Positions 1 to 8,517 of a stretch of DNA of 64,000 nucleotides are shown here, one piece after another. This DNA is from Rhizobium sp. CSW-27 (GTDB lineage Bacteria; Pseudomonadota; Alphaproteobacteria; Rhizobiales; Rhizobiaceae), in NCBI RefSeq assembly GCF_018760785.1, contig NZ_JAHHZO010000005.1, positions 62,001 through 126,000 of the forward strand, read 5' to 3'. The stretch's first letter is position 1, and every line of letters begins with the position of its first letter. A program made the position numbers and the translations under genes. Below the pieces are notes generated by a model that saw nothing but the letters and a program-made list of their open reading frames with translations, did not search any database and was not told where the DNA came from.

Positions 1-653
1 GGCATGGCGTGGCCGGTCGGCATGGTGCCGCGCTCCACATAGATTGCGCCGTCGAGTTTTCCCGTGGCGGCAAGCGCGCGGCGGATCTTTGGCAGGTTGC
101 GGCCAACCTTCATGATCACCGCGCCATCGGTGCCGGCAAGCCGCGCCGTCAGCGCCTCTTCCGGCAATGTGCCGGGCAACACGCTCAGGATATCGTCCCC
201 CTGGACCAGCGGCAGGCCGGCGAGCGACCAGCAGCCGGACATGGCGGTGACGCCCGGAATGACTTCCGCCGGAAAATGCGGCGCAAGCCGCAGGTGCAGG
301 TGCATGTAGGAGCCGTAGAACAGCGGATCGCCTTCGCTCAGAACCGCGACATTGCGTCCGGCCTGAAGGTGAACCGCGATTTCCGCCGCCGACTGATCAA
401 AGAAGCCGTCGATGGCGCGTTTGTAGCTGTCGCTTTCCTTGTCCTCCTCCACCGTCACCGGATAGACGAGCGGCAGTTCGAGGATATCGGCCCGAACATG
501 GGCCTCGACGATGGTACGGCCATTGCCGCGGGCACCGCGCTTGGCGAAGAAGGCCAGCACATCGGCGGCATTCAGCGCTTTCACGGCTTTCAGCGTCAAA
601 AGCTCCGGATCACCGGGGCCGGTGCCGACGCCATAGAGCTTGCCGGGGGACAT
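1..653 (-). CDS. cobI: Precorrin-2 C20-methyltransferase CobI (3' end outside window)
   Basis: SAM-dependent methyltransferase that adds the C-20 methyl to precorrin-2, making precorrin-3A in the aerobic cobalamin pathway. The translation opens MSPGKLYGVGTGPGDPELLT, the glycine-rich N-terminal motif of tetrapyrrole methylases. Further on it has SEGDPLFYGSY and the VIPGVTAMSG segment typical of CobI/CbiL. The 217 visible codons run off the left edge; the family is usually about 240-250 residues, so only a short C-terminal piece is missing. The ATG lies 5 nt after the cobH stop, indicating translation within the cobN-G-H-I operon. Confidence 0.93.
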   Translation of the reverse strand, partial: MSPGKLYGVGTGPGDPELLTLKAVKALNAADVLAFFAKRGARGNGRTIVEAHVRADILELPLVYPVTVEEDKESDSYKRAIDGFFDQSAAEIAVHLQAGRNVAVLSEGDPLFYGSYMHLHLRLAPHFPAEVIPGVTAMSGCWSLAGLPLVQGDDILSVLPGTLPEEALTARLAGTDGAVIMKVGRNLPKIRRALAATGKLDGAIYVERGTMPTGHAM

Positions 654-658
654 CTCGC

Positions 659-1294
659 TCACAGGCCGGCCCTCGCCAGCGCATTGACGGCGGCTGCCGT
701 CATGGCCGAGCCGCCCATGCGGCCTTTGACAATCGCATAGGGAATGCCGTGCCGACTTTCCGCCAGTGCCTCCTTGCTTTCCGCAGCGCCGACGAACCCG
801 ACCGGCATGCCGATGATCGCCGCCGGCTTCGGGCAGCCACGGTCCAGCATTTCCAGCAGGTAGAAAAGCGCGGTCGGCGCATTGCCGATGGCAACCACCG
901 AGCCTTCCAGTCTCTCCGTCCAGAGCTCCATGGCCGCTGCGGATCGGGTATTGCCCACCTTCTTTGCCAGGTCCGGCACCTGCGGGTCACGCAGTGTGCA
1001 GATCACCTCGTTCTGCGCCGGAAGGCGGGCGCGGGTGACGCCATGCGCCACCATCTGCGCATCGCAGAAGATCGGCTTTCCGGCGAGAAGCGCCGCACGA
1101 GCGGCGCTGACGAAACCGGGAGAGAATTCGAACTGGCTGGCGGCCTCCACCAGGCCACACGCATGGATCATGCGGATCGCGACATCCGCCTCCTCCTCGC
1201 TGAAGCGGGAAAGATCCGCCTCCGCGCGGATGATGGCGAAGGATTTGGCGTAGATCGCATCGCCCTCGCGGATATAGTCGTAGGTCGTCATCAT
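659..1294 (-). CDS. cobH: Precorrin-8X methylmutase CobH
   Basis: Moves the C-11 methyl group of precorrin-8X to C-12, giving hydrogenobyrinic acid. The protein is 211 residues, normal for CobH/CbiC. The C-terminal half carries the family hallmarks: IGMPVGFVGAAESK and then GIPYAIVKGRMGGSAM. It follows the cobG stop by 6 nt. Two adjacent ATGs are possible (1294 and 1291); the second has the better distance from an AAGGA ribosome-binding site that overlaps the end of cobG. Confidence 0.95.
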   Translation of the reverse strand: MMTTYDYIREGDAIYAKSFAIIRAEADLSRFSEEEADVAIRMIHACGLVEAASQFEFSPGFVSAARAALLAGKPIFCDAQMVAHGVTRARLPAQNEVICTLRDPQVPDLAKKVGNTRSAAAMELWTERLEGSVVAIGNAPTALFYLLEMLDRGCPKPAAIIGMPVGFVGAAESKEALAESRHGIPYAIVKGRMGGSAMTAAAVNALARAGL

Positions 1295-1300
1295 GATCCT

Positions 1301-2635
1301 TCAGGCAAGCGCTGCCGCGATCCGCTCGGGACCCAGGCGTCGCAGACAGTCACGGCTCGTTTCACCCGGCTGGCGTTCCTGACGCATCAGCGCGGAAAGG
1401 GCGGAGAGAGCCGCAGCTTCCGTTTGGGGGAAAAGCCGTTTGGCGGGGGTATCGGTGGTTTTGCCGTCGATTACAAGATGTGTTGCGTCGTCGGTGCCGG
1501 CAAAAACCAGGGTGGCGGCGGTGGGATGCGCACAGGCCTTCAGGCAGCCGGAGAGATGCAGGCCGAGCGAACCGTCGAAAAGCTCGCCTGCCTCTTCGGC
1601 GGCAAGACGGCCGAGCGCATGCGTGTCCAGACGCGCCGACTGGCAGGACGGCGCGCCGGGGCAGGCATCGATCTGGCGCAGCGGATCGTTTACGTCGGTG
1701 ATGAAGCCATGGGTCTTTGCCGCCGCCTGCAGCGCCGTGCATGCCTGCCGTGACCCGAAAGCCAGCAGCGTGTGTTCTGCGGCCGGCCTGACACTTTCGA
1801 TGCCACATCGTCTGGCATGATCCGCAAAGGCCGAAAGCTGCCGGGACTGGATCTGGCCAAAGGGCAGGGCGACACGGAGCGCACACTTCCCGTCCTTCAA
1901 GTCGAGGAGGCCGAAGGCGTCACGATGGGGGGACAAGAGCTGAGGTGTCGAGGCTTCCAGCGCATGGGAAACCATTTCGGGCAGGCCTGCCGGATCGACA
2001 TCGCGGCCACGGGTGCGGGGGCCGAGGGCAGCAAGGTGAGACAGCAGTGCCGCCACACAGTCCGCCGCCTGATCTTCGTGCACGAAACCGATGACACGAC
2101 CCTGTCGTGCGGTGCCGCCGAGGAGGATGTGCCATCCCTTGCGGACATCGTTTTCGGTCGCCACCAGCCGGATATCGGCCAGCAGGTCATCGAGCCGGAT
2201 CAGGCCGCAGCTCTCGATGACCACAGAGAGCTTGGGTGCCAGGCTCCCGCGCAGGTCTTTGGCGCGGGCCATGATCGCCAGACCGAGTGGCCGCGGATCG
2301 ATGTCTGTCGTGGGATCGAGACCCGCGAGCGGCGACCATTCCACCGCAAGGCCCTCGCGCAGCGGCAGGGCGAGACGGCGCACGTCCGCCTCCAGCGCGG
2401 CCGCCGAGGTCGGCGTCAGGCCGCGGATCTGCAGATTGCCGCGGGCGGAGATATCGATCATGCCATTGCCGTGGCGCTCCGACAGGGCGCAGAGCGCCGC
2501 GAGCTCTCTGGGCGAAATGGCATCGACCAGCGCGATGCGCGACAAATAACCGTCGCCGGTCAGCATAGGGGCATCAAGCGCTGGGCAGGCGCCGCGGGCC
2601 ATGGAGGCGGTGGAAAGCGTCGGGACGGCACTCAT
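1301..2635 (-). CDS. cobG: Precorrin-3B synthase CobG
   Basis: Oxygen-dependent enzyme of the aerobic B12 route that hydroxylates precorrin-3A to precorrin-3B, preparing ring contraction. It is a member of the sulfite/nitrite reductase family, 444 residues. Cysteines for the iron-sulfur centre are visible near residue 325 (CPGAPSC) and near residue 362 (SGCLKACAHP), the usual CX5C and CX3C pair. Its presence marks the aerobic pathway. The start codon overlaps the cobN stop as ATGA, so the two are probably translationally coupled. Confidence 0.93.
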   Translation of the reverse strand: MSAVPTLSTASMARGACPALDAPMLTGDGYLSRIALVDAISPRELAALCALSERHGNGMIDISARGNLQIRGLTPTSAAALEADVRRLALPLREGLAVEWSPLAGLDPTTDIDPRPLGLAIMARAKDLRGSLAPKLSVVIESCGLIRLDDLLADIRLVATENDVRKGWHILLGGTARQGRVIGFVHEDQAADCVAALLSHLAALGPRTRGRDVDPAGLPEMVSHALEASTPQLLSPHRDAFGLLDLKDGKCALRVALPFGQIQSRQLSAFADHARRCGIESVRPAAEHTLLAFGSRQACTALQAAAKTHGFITDVNDPLRQIDACPGAPSCQSARLDTHALGRLAAEEAGELFDGSLGLHLSGCLKACAHPTAATLVFAGTDDATHLVIDGKTTDTPAKRLFPQTEAAALSALSALMRQERQPGETSRDCLRRLGPERIAAALA

Positions 2636-5600
2636 CGCCGTGCCCTCCTTCGCGCTTTCGCCTGGGCGAACCCGTGCAGGAGTTCGAGATCGCGATCGAC
2701 CGAATTGCGGCGTGGCTGCCAGAGGCCGCGGCGGCGGGCAGACATCAGCCGTTCGGCAATGGCGCGCGCCGCTTCCGGGTTCTGCTCCAGCACGAAATCG
2801 CGCACCCGCTCATCGGCCACATAGGCATCGAAGACCGCCTCGATCAGGCTGTGCGGCACGGCATTGGTGGTTTCGGCAAAACCGACCAGCCGGTCCACGG
2901 TCTCGGCAAATTCCGCTGCCCCGCGCGGGCCGTGGCGCATCTGGCCGGTGATGAAGCGCGGATTGATGGCGCGGGCCCGCACCACACGCGTCACGGCTTC
3001 CGTCACCGAGCGGGCGCGAGGTTTCTGTGGATCGGTGGTGTCCAGCGCAATCAGGTCGGCCTTGCCGCCGAGTGCTGCAAGGGCTGCGGCAAATCCGCCC
3101 ATAAAGGCGACATCTCCCGACCCATCCAGCAGGTCGCGGCCCGGATCGTCGCCCGTGTGCACGAGAAGATCGGCGGCGCGGATGCGCTCGGCAAACGCCT
3201 CGCCTGCTTCGTAACCTTCGCCATCGGCGCCGCCAAAGGCATGGCTGGTCATGGAGAGATAGGCGCGGCCGAGTTCGTCCCGCGCCTGCCAGTCGCCGGA
3301 GGAGAGCTTTTCCTCGATGCCGGCGCCATAGGTGCCGGGGGCCGAACCGAAGATGCGGGCCGGGACGCTGCCTTCGCTGCGGGCTGTTTCGGCCAGCGGA
3401 TTGTCGCCGTCAGCCTCCTCGCGTGCGGCGATGGAACGGGTGGCGGCATCAAGCAGCGTGATCAGCGAGGGGAACATGTCGCGGAACAGGCCGGAAATCC
3501 GGAAAGTCACATCGACGCGGGGTCGGCCGAGCTGCGCGGGGGCCAGAACCTCGATGCCGGTCACCCGGCCGGTCGCGGCATCCTGCACGGGACGAGCGCC
3601 CATAAGGGCCAGTCCCTGCGCCACTTCCTCGCCGCCGCTGCGCAGCGTGGCGCTGCCCCAGAGGTCGATCACCAGGCTTTTCGGCCAGTCGCCATGATCC
3701 TGCATGTAACGGCGGATCACCTCCTCGGCGGCAAGTTTCCCCAGCTCGAAGGCGGTCGGCGTCGGCATGGTGCGCGGGTCGGAGGCATAAAGATTACGGC
3801 CGGTCGGCAGCACGTCGAGGCGTCCGCGGGACGGCGCGCCGGAGGGGCCGGGGCGGATATGGCGACCATCAAGGGCTGCCAGCAGGCCAGCGCGCTCGGC
3901 TTCGGCACTCTGCAGCCGCAGCGGATCGGTTTCGCCTTCCTCTGAGCGGCCAAACACGTGCTGACCATCCTTGATGGCGAAATCCTTGAGGTCGCAAAGA
4001 AAGGCGTCGATACGGGCCAGGGCCGCATCGGGGTCCTCATCGCGAGAAATGCCGGCTTCCGATGCAAGCCCGGTGTCTTCCGCTGTTTCCACGATGAGTT
4101 TTGCCAGGCGGTCCCGGCGTCGGCGGTCGAGCCCATCGGCCTGGGCATATTCATCGACCAGCAGTTCCAGGCGCTGCTGGGCCGGCGACAGGCCGGCGCT
4201 CGTCAATACCGGTGGCAGGTGGCCGATGGTCAGCGCGGCAATCCGCCGTTTGGCCACTGCCGCCTCGCCGGGATTGGAGACGATGAAGGGATAGATCACC
4301 GGCAGATTGCCTGTAACGATTTCCGGAAAACAGTCTTTCGACAGCGCCACCGTCTTGCCCGGCAACCATTCCAGCGTGCCATGCGCGCCGACATGGATGA
4401 TGGCCTGGGTTAGAAGTTTCTGCTGAAGAAAGGCGCCGAAGGCGACAAGCGCATGGCGCGGCGGACGCGCCGGATCGTGGTAATCGGTGCGGCGATCGGC
4501 TTCCCGGCCGCGATCCGGCGCCAAAGCCACGGTGACGTTTCCGAAACGCACGGCGCGGAAAGAAAAGACGCCGCCCTGTTGTCCTTCGTCGGCTAACGGA
4601 TCGCCCCAGGTGGAGGCAATCGCCTGCTTAACCTCGTCGGGAAGGGTTTGCAGCGTAGCCTCGTATTCGGCAACGCTCAGGACCTCTGTCCTCCGCAGCA
4701 GCCGGTCCATCAGCTCGGCGGCCGTGTCGGGGATATCGGAGACCTCATAGCCCTCGGATTTCAGGTCGCGCAGCATCTGCAGCACGCTTTCGGGAACGTC
4801 GAGCCCGACCGCGTAACCGGTGCGGCCATCGGCGCCCGGATAATCCGGCATCAGGATGGCGAGCCTTCGTGCCTCTTTCGGCGTGGTGTAGAGGTCGAGA
4901 TGTTTGGCGATCCGGTCGGCCGTCGCCTCGACGCGGTCGGGTTCCGGGCGGTTGGCAAAACCGGTGAAGCCGGATTCGGCGGCTGCCTCCCGCTCAGCCT
5001 TGAAGGAGAGCGTGCCGGCCAGAATGCGGCTGTCCAGTTCCGGCAGCACCACATGCATGGCGAGATCGGAAGGACCAAGCCCGCGCCGGCTTTCGGCCCA
5101 TGCCTGCCGTTTGGTAGTGGCAATCACCGCCTGGAACACCGGAACGCCCAGCACATCGAACAGGGTTTGTCCGTCGAGGTCTGCATTGCTGGCAAAGGCG
5201 GTCGTGGTGATGAGGGCGGATGGCTTCAGAGGGGCGAGCGTGTCGCGCAGTGTGGCGAGGATCGCGGCCTCCTTGAGACCCGGCACAAAGACCGGTAGGA
5301 CTGCGAAACCGCGCTCCTCAAGCGCTCGCGTCAGGGCGTCGATGGGCGCGATATCGCTTGCCAGCAGCATGGAGCGGTAGAAGAGAAGCGGCAGAAGCGG
5401 CTTTTCCCCGCGCGCCTTCAACGCCTCGTCCAGTGAAACGATACCCGCTTCCGGCCGGTAGAAGCCCAGCTTCGGGACATCCATTGCAGGGGCAAGCGGT
5501 GCCATCGCCTCGCCGCATATTTTTGTCGTCAGCCGGCCAACGAGCCGGTCGAGATTGTCCGGCCCGCCGGCACGAAACAGCGCGAGAACTGCCTGGATTT

Positions 5601-6003
5601 CCTGGAGTTCAACGGTCGAGGCGGCTTCCAGCCGCTCATCGCGCTCGCTGCATTCGCCGGGCAGGAGGTAGAGGGGAATGTTGTGCCGCCGCGCCAGCCT
5701 TGCCAGTTCGTCCACGCCGTAACGCCAGCGGTCATAACCGCCGAGCACGCGTACGAGAATCAGTCTGGCGTGGCGCGCCACCTTGTCGAGCCACAGATCG
5801 ACCGACATCGGATGGCGGAGATCGGACAGCTGGGCGAGCCTGAGCGAAAGCGGGTTGGCCTGAAGCCTTCCCCAGGCGCCCGCAATGCCGTTCAGATCGC
5901 TGTCGGTGAAGGACAGCACCACCACATCGCCCGGTGTCTGGTTCAGATCGACCGGTTCGATCAGATCGTCGAGCGACGAGGATGTGGTGGCGAGGATGTG
6001 CAT
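2632..6003 (-). CDS. cobN: Cobaltochelatase subunit CobN
   Basis: Large subunit of the ATP-dependent aerobic cobaltochelatase (CobNST), which inserts cobalt into hydrogenobyrinic acid a,c-diamide. Diagnostic segments include HPMSVDLWLDK (near residue 64), the metal-chelatase core IIHVGAHGTLEWLPGK, VIYPFIVSNPGEAA, and GPSGAPSRGRLDVLPTGRN. At 1,123 residues it is shorter than the roughly 1,270 of the classical Pseudomonas denitrificans CobN; as I recall that protein, the difference falls between KDGQHVFG and GPSGAPSRGR. The frame is open throughout, so this is not a frameshift. The start overlaps the cobW stop (TGATG) and the stop overlaps cobG (ATGA). Confidence 0.95.
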   Translation of the reverse strand: MHILATTSSSLDDLIEPVDLNQTPGDVVVLSFTDSDLNGIAGAWGRLQANPLSLRLAQLSDLRHPMSVDLWLDKVARHARLILVRVLGGYDRWRYGVDELARLARRHNIPLYLLPGECSERDERLEAASTVELQEIQAVLALFRAGGPDNLDRLVGRLTTKICGEAMAPLAPAMDVPKLGFYRPEAGIVSLDEALKARGEKPLLPLLFYRSMLLASDIAPIDALTRALEERGFAVLPVFVPGLKEAAILATLRDTLAPLKPSALITTTAFASNADLDGQTLFDVLGVPVFQAVIATTKRQAWAESRRGLGPSDLAMHVVLPELDSRILAGTLSFKAEREAAAESGFTGFANRPEPDRVEATADRIAKHLDLYTTPKEARRLAILMPDYPGADGRTGYAVGLDVPESVLQMLRDLKSEGYEVSDIPDTAAELMDRLLRRTEVLSVAEYEATLQTLPDEVKQAIASTWGDPLADEGQQGGVFSFRAVRFGNVTVALAPDRGREADRRTDYHDPARPPRHALVAFGAFLQQKLLTQAIIHVGAHGTLEWLPGKTVALSKDCFPEIVTGNLPVIYPFIVSNPGEAAVAKRRIAALTIGHLPPVLTSAGLSPAQQRLELLVDEYAQADGLDRRRRDRLAKLIVETAEDTGLASEAGISRDEDPDAALARIDAFLCDLKDFAIKDGQHVFGRSEEGETDPLRLQSAEAERAGLLAALDGRHIRPGPSGAPSRGRLDVLPTGRNLYASDPRTMPTPTAFELGKLAAEEVIRRYMQDHGDWPKSLVIDLWGSATLRSGGEEVAQGLALMGARPVQDAATGRVTGIEVLAPAQLGRPRVDVTFRISGLFRDMFPSLITLLDAATRSIAAREEADGDNPLAETARSEGSVPARIFGSAPGTYGAGIEEKLSSGDWQARDELGRAYLSMTSHAFGGADGEGYEAGEAFAERIRAADLLVHTGDDPGRDLLDGSGDVAFMGGFAAALAALGGKADLIALDTTDPQKPRARSVTEAVTRVVRARAINPRFITGQMRHGPRGAAEFAETVDRLVGFAETTNAVPHSLIEAVFDAYVADERVRDFVLEQNPEAARAIAERLMSARRRGLWQPRRNSVDRDLELLHGFAQAKARRRARR

Positions 6004-7040
6004 CAGGCGGCCAGCAGTCTGCCGATCTTTTCGGCGTCGATGCCCTTTTCGCCGATCACGACGAGGCGCGAGCGGCGGGTTTCGCCCGCTCCCCAGGGAC
6101 GGTCAAAATAATGGTTCACGCGCGGCCCGACGGCCTGCACCAGAAGCCGCATCGGTTTGCCGGCCACTTCCACATAACCCTTGATGCGCAGCACCTTTTC
6201 CGCGTCCGTCACATCCTGGATGCGCTGACTGAGCGCTTCCGGGCTTGCGATGGCCGGGATATCCAGCACGAAGCTGTCGAAATCGTCGTGTTCGTGATCC
6301 AGTTCATCATCGTGGTGGGTCTTGCGATTTTCGATGTCGTCTTCCACCGCGAGGCCAAGCCCGATGAAGATCGCCGGGTCGATTGCGCCGTTTTCCGCAT
6401 TCACGATGCGAACCGCACGTGGCAGGTGGTCTTCCACATGGGCGCGGGCCTTGTCGAGGCCGGCGGCATCGAGCAGGTCGGCCTTGGTGAGGATGACGAG
6501 ATCGGCGCAGGCGATCTGGTCCTCGAAAACCTCTTCTACCGGGTTGTCGTGATCGAGCGACTGATCCTCGGCGCGTTGGGCGGCGAGCGCCTCCAGGTCA
6601 TCGGCGACGCGGCCTTCGGCGAGCGCCAGACCGTCCACCACGGCAATGACGCCATCGACGGTGACGCGGCTTTTCACGCTCGGCCACTGGAAGGCCTGGA
6701 CGAGCGGCTTCGGCAGGGCAAGGCCTGAGGTTTCGATCAGGATATGATCGACCTTCGGTTCCATCGCCAGGATCCTGTCGATGGCCGGCACGAAGTCATC
6801 GGCAACCGTGCAGCAGATGCAGCCATTGGCGAGTTCGATGATATTGTCTTCCGGGCAGTTCTCGATGCCGCAGCTTTTCAGGATCTCGCCATCGATGCCG
6901 ACATCGCCGAATTCGTTGACGATCACGGCAAGCCGCTTGCCCTGAATGGTCTGCAGCGCATTGCGCAGCAGCGTCGTCTTGCCGGCGCCGAGAAAGCCGG
7001 TGACGACGGTGCAGGGCACGCGGGTGAGCGATTGGGTCAT
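6003..7040 (-). CDS. cobW: CobW, GTPase-type metallochaperone of the COG0523 family
   Basis: G3E-family P-loop GTPase linked to cobalt delivery for cobaltochelatase. Near the N-terminus are the P-loop GFLGAGKTTLL and, around residue 73, the metal-binding CxCC motif in ELANGCICCTVADDF. A histidine/aspartate-rich stretch (HHDDELDHEHDD, around residue 242) is a likely extra metal site. The CobW C-terminal domain ends the 345-residue protein. It lies between the DUF1636 gene (12-nt gap) and cobN (1-nt overlap), downstream of the B12 riboswitch. This context favours a cobalt role over the zinc role of other COG0523 proteins. Confidence 0.95.
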   Translation of the reverse strand: MTQSLTRVPCTVVTGFLGAGKTTLLRNALQTIQGKRLAVIVNEFGDVGIDGEILKSCGIENCPEDNIIELANGCICCTVADDFVPAIDRILAMEPKVDHILIETSGLALPKPLVQAFQWPSVKSRVTVDGVIAVVDGLALAEGRVADDLEALAAQRAEDQSLDHDNPVEEVFEDQIACADLVILTKADLLDAAGLDKARAHVEDHLPRAVRIVNAENGAIDPAIFIGLGLAVEDDIENRKTHHDDELDHEHDDFDSFVLDIPAIASPEALSQRIQDVTDAEKVLRIKGYVEVAGKPMRLLVQAVGPRVNHYFDRPWGAGETRRSRLVVIGEKGIDAEKIGRLLAA

Positions 7041-7052
7041 GATGGCGGTCCT

Positions 7053-7541
7053 TCAGGTCTTGTTCGTCATGGGATGCAAAATGGGGGGCAGGGGCGGCAT
7101 GCGGGCAATCATGCCGCGCTTCAGCGTGTCGGGTCGGCCCTTCCAGGGCATCAGGCCATCGGCGGACAGGCTCAGCAGGCGCGCGCCTTCGAGCAGATCC
7201 CCGGCGGAATCCACAGTCAGGTCGCCAAAGACATAGGACCAGCCCTCGGCGCTCTGGATGCTGGCGCTCAGCGCACGTTTGCAGTTGGCGAGACAGGCCA
7301 CGGCGCGGATCTCGACACCTTCGGCGGACAGCGCCTTTGCCCGCTCAGTCAGGATCGCGCCGTCGCGGGGCGCATCGGCCGCTTCTGTGCCGCTGCGGCA
7401 GGTTTCGCAGACATGGATGATGACACGCGGTGTCGTGTCCGCATCGGTCTGCCGCTTTTCGTGTCGTGCCGAGAGATCCAAAATCCACCCCGAGTGTTGA
7501 TCGTCATGGGGTGCTGCCACGACGGATCGAACGACCCGCAT
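7053..7541 (-). CDS. DUF1636 family putative metal-binding protein
   Basis: Small cysteine-containing protein of the DUF1636 family, often found beside cobW in alphaproteobacteria; its function is unknown. Two cysteine pairs are visible: CETC in VIIHVCETCRSG and CLANC in VACLANCKRAL. This resembles thioredoxin-like [2Fe-2S] proteins and suggests metal or Fe-S binding. The frame stays open upstream to 7697, but that part overlaps the cobalamin riboswitch, so I placed the start at the ATG just after it (7541, 162 residues). An internal TTG is also possible. It is the first gene of the riboswitch-controlled operon, so a part in cobalt handling is likely but inferred. Confidence 0.75.
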   Translation of the reverse strand: MRVVRSVVAAPHDDQHSGWILDLSARHEKRQTDADTTPRVIIHVCETCRSGTEAADAPRDGAILTERAKALSAEGVEIRAVACLANCKRALSASIQSAEGWSYVFGDLTVDSAGDLLEGARLLSLSADGLMPWKGRPDTLKRGMIARMPPLPPILHPMTNKT

Positions 7542-7593
7542 GGTTTCAAAAACGTCCCTTCCGGAGCACCCCGCCCGGCTGGACTTTCCTTCC

Positions 7594-7770
7594 TCAACGG
7601 CAGGTCTCCTGGCTCGCGGTTTGTGTCCCGGACGCCGCCTTCCCGAAGTTCGCGCTTCAGTGGCATTTTGCGCCGGACGTTCCGCCTCTTCATCCAAGGC
7701 GGGGGCCGCTTACAGTTGCGGGGGCAGCCGTGGTTTAGGTCAAAAACCGCACCACGTTCCCTCTTAGCTT
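7594..7770 (-). ncRNA. Cobalamin (B12) riboswitch
   Basis: On the minus strand the sequence holds the B12 box AGCCAGGAGACCTGCC (7599-7614) and the conserved core GCCCCCGCAACTGTAAGCGG (about 7706-7726). It also holds TGCCACTG (about 7658-7665) and a 5' GGTGCGG element near 7750. All occur in the order expected for the cobalamin riboswitch. It lies directly upstream of the DUF1636-cobW-cobN-cobG-cobH-cobI operon and should reduce its expression when adenosylcobalamin is plentiful. The outer boundaries are approximate. Confidence 0.95.
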
Positions 7771-7902
7771 TCCCCGTTGCCGGGAAAAGACCGTTGCAGG
7801 ATTCACTATGCGTTTGCGCGAGCCTGTGTCAATGCCGCATTGCCGTGCGGCACCATTCGACTATAGTCCGCCGCTCGATAAACGACCCCGAGGAGAGGCC
7901 CC

Positions 7903-8517
7903 GTGAAGGAGATCGACGAAAGCGTCGCCGAGCGGCACCGCCGCAAGATGGAAAACCGCAAGGCGGTGCAGGATGCCGAGGTGGCGTCCAAGACCATCGA
8001 AAAGGGCCTGCTGATCGTCAATACCGGGCCGGGCAAGGGAAAATCCACGGCCGCCTTCGGCCTTGCGCTGCGTATGCTGGGGCATGGGCGAAAGGTCGCG
8101 GTGGTGCAGTTCATCAAGGGCGCCTGGGATACGGGCGAGCGCGTGGCGCTGGAGGCCTTCGGCGATCGCGTGCTGTGGCACACGATGGGCGAGGGTTTTA
8201 CCTGGGATACGCAGGACCTGAAGCGCGATGTGGCCGCTGCCGAACGGGCCTGGGACAAGGCGGAGGAGATGATGGCGCTGCCGGAGGTGGGACTTCTGAT
8301 CCTCGACGAACTCAACATCGCGCTGCGTTATGATTACCTCGATCTCGACACCGTGCTTGCCGATCTCGGTGCGCGCCGCGACGATCTGCATGTCATCGTG
8401 ACCGGGCGCAATGCCAAGCCGGCGTTGATCGAGGCAGCCGACATGGTGACCGAGATGACGCTGGTGAAACACCACTTCAAGGCCGGCGTGAAGGCGCAGG
8501 CCGGGATCGAGTTCTGA
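7903..8517 (+). CDS. cobO: Cob(I)yrinic acid a,c-diamide adenosyltransferase CobO/BtuR
   Basis: Transfers the 5'-deoxyadenosyl group of ATP to reduced corrinoid, forming the Co-C bond. The 204-residue protein has the variant P-loop [14 protein letters not shown] near residue 40 and the CobA/BtuR signature [13 protein letters not shown]; the late segment [11 protein letters not shown] is also typical. The start is GTG, supported by AGGAGAGG at about 7890-7897. It is transcribed away from the riboswitch operon, and its TGA overlaps the cobQ ATG by one base (TGATG). Confidence 0.95.
   Translation: MKEIDESVAERHRRKMENRKAVQDAEVASKTIEKGLLIVNTGPGKGKSTAAFGLALRMLGHGRKVAVVQFIKGAWDTGERVALEAFGDRVLWHTMGEGFTWDTQDLKRDVAAAERAWDKAEEMMALPEVGLLILDELNIALRYDYLDLDTVLADLGARRDDLHVIVTGRNAKPALIEAADMVTEMTLVKHHFKAGVKAQAGIEF

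Noticed and set aside
2632..6003. Frameshift as the cause of the short CobN
   Set aside because: Motifs before and after the suspected gap are in the same uninterrupted frame, so a natural short form or family variation is more likely.
7542..7697. Upstream extension of the DUF1636 gene
   Set aside because: It overlaps the 3' half of the cobalamin riboswitch, including the B12 box, and does not resemble the family N-terminus.
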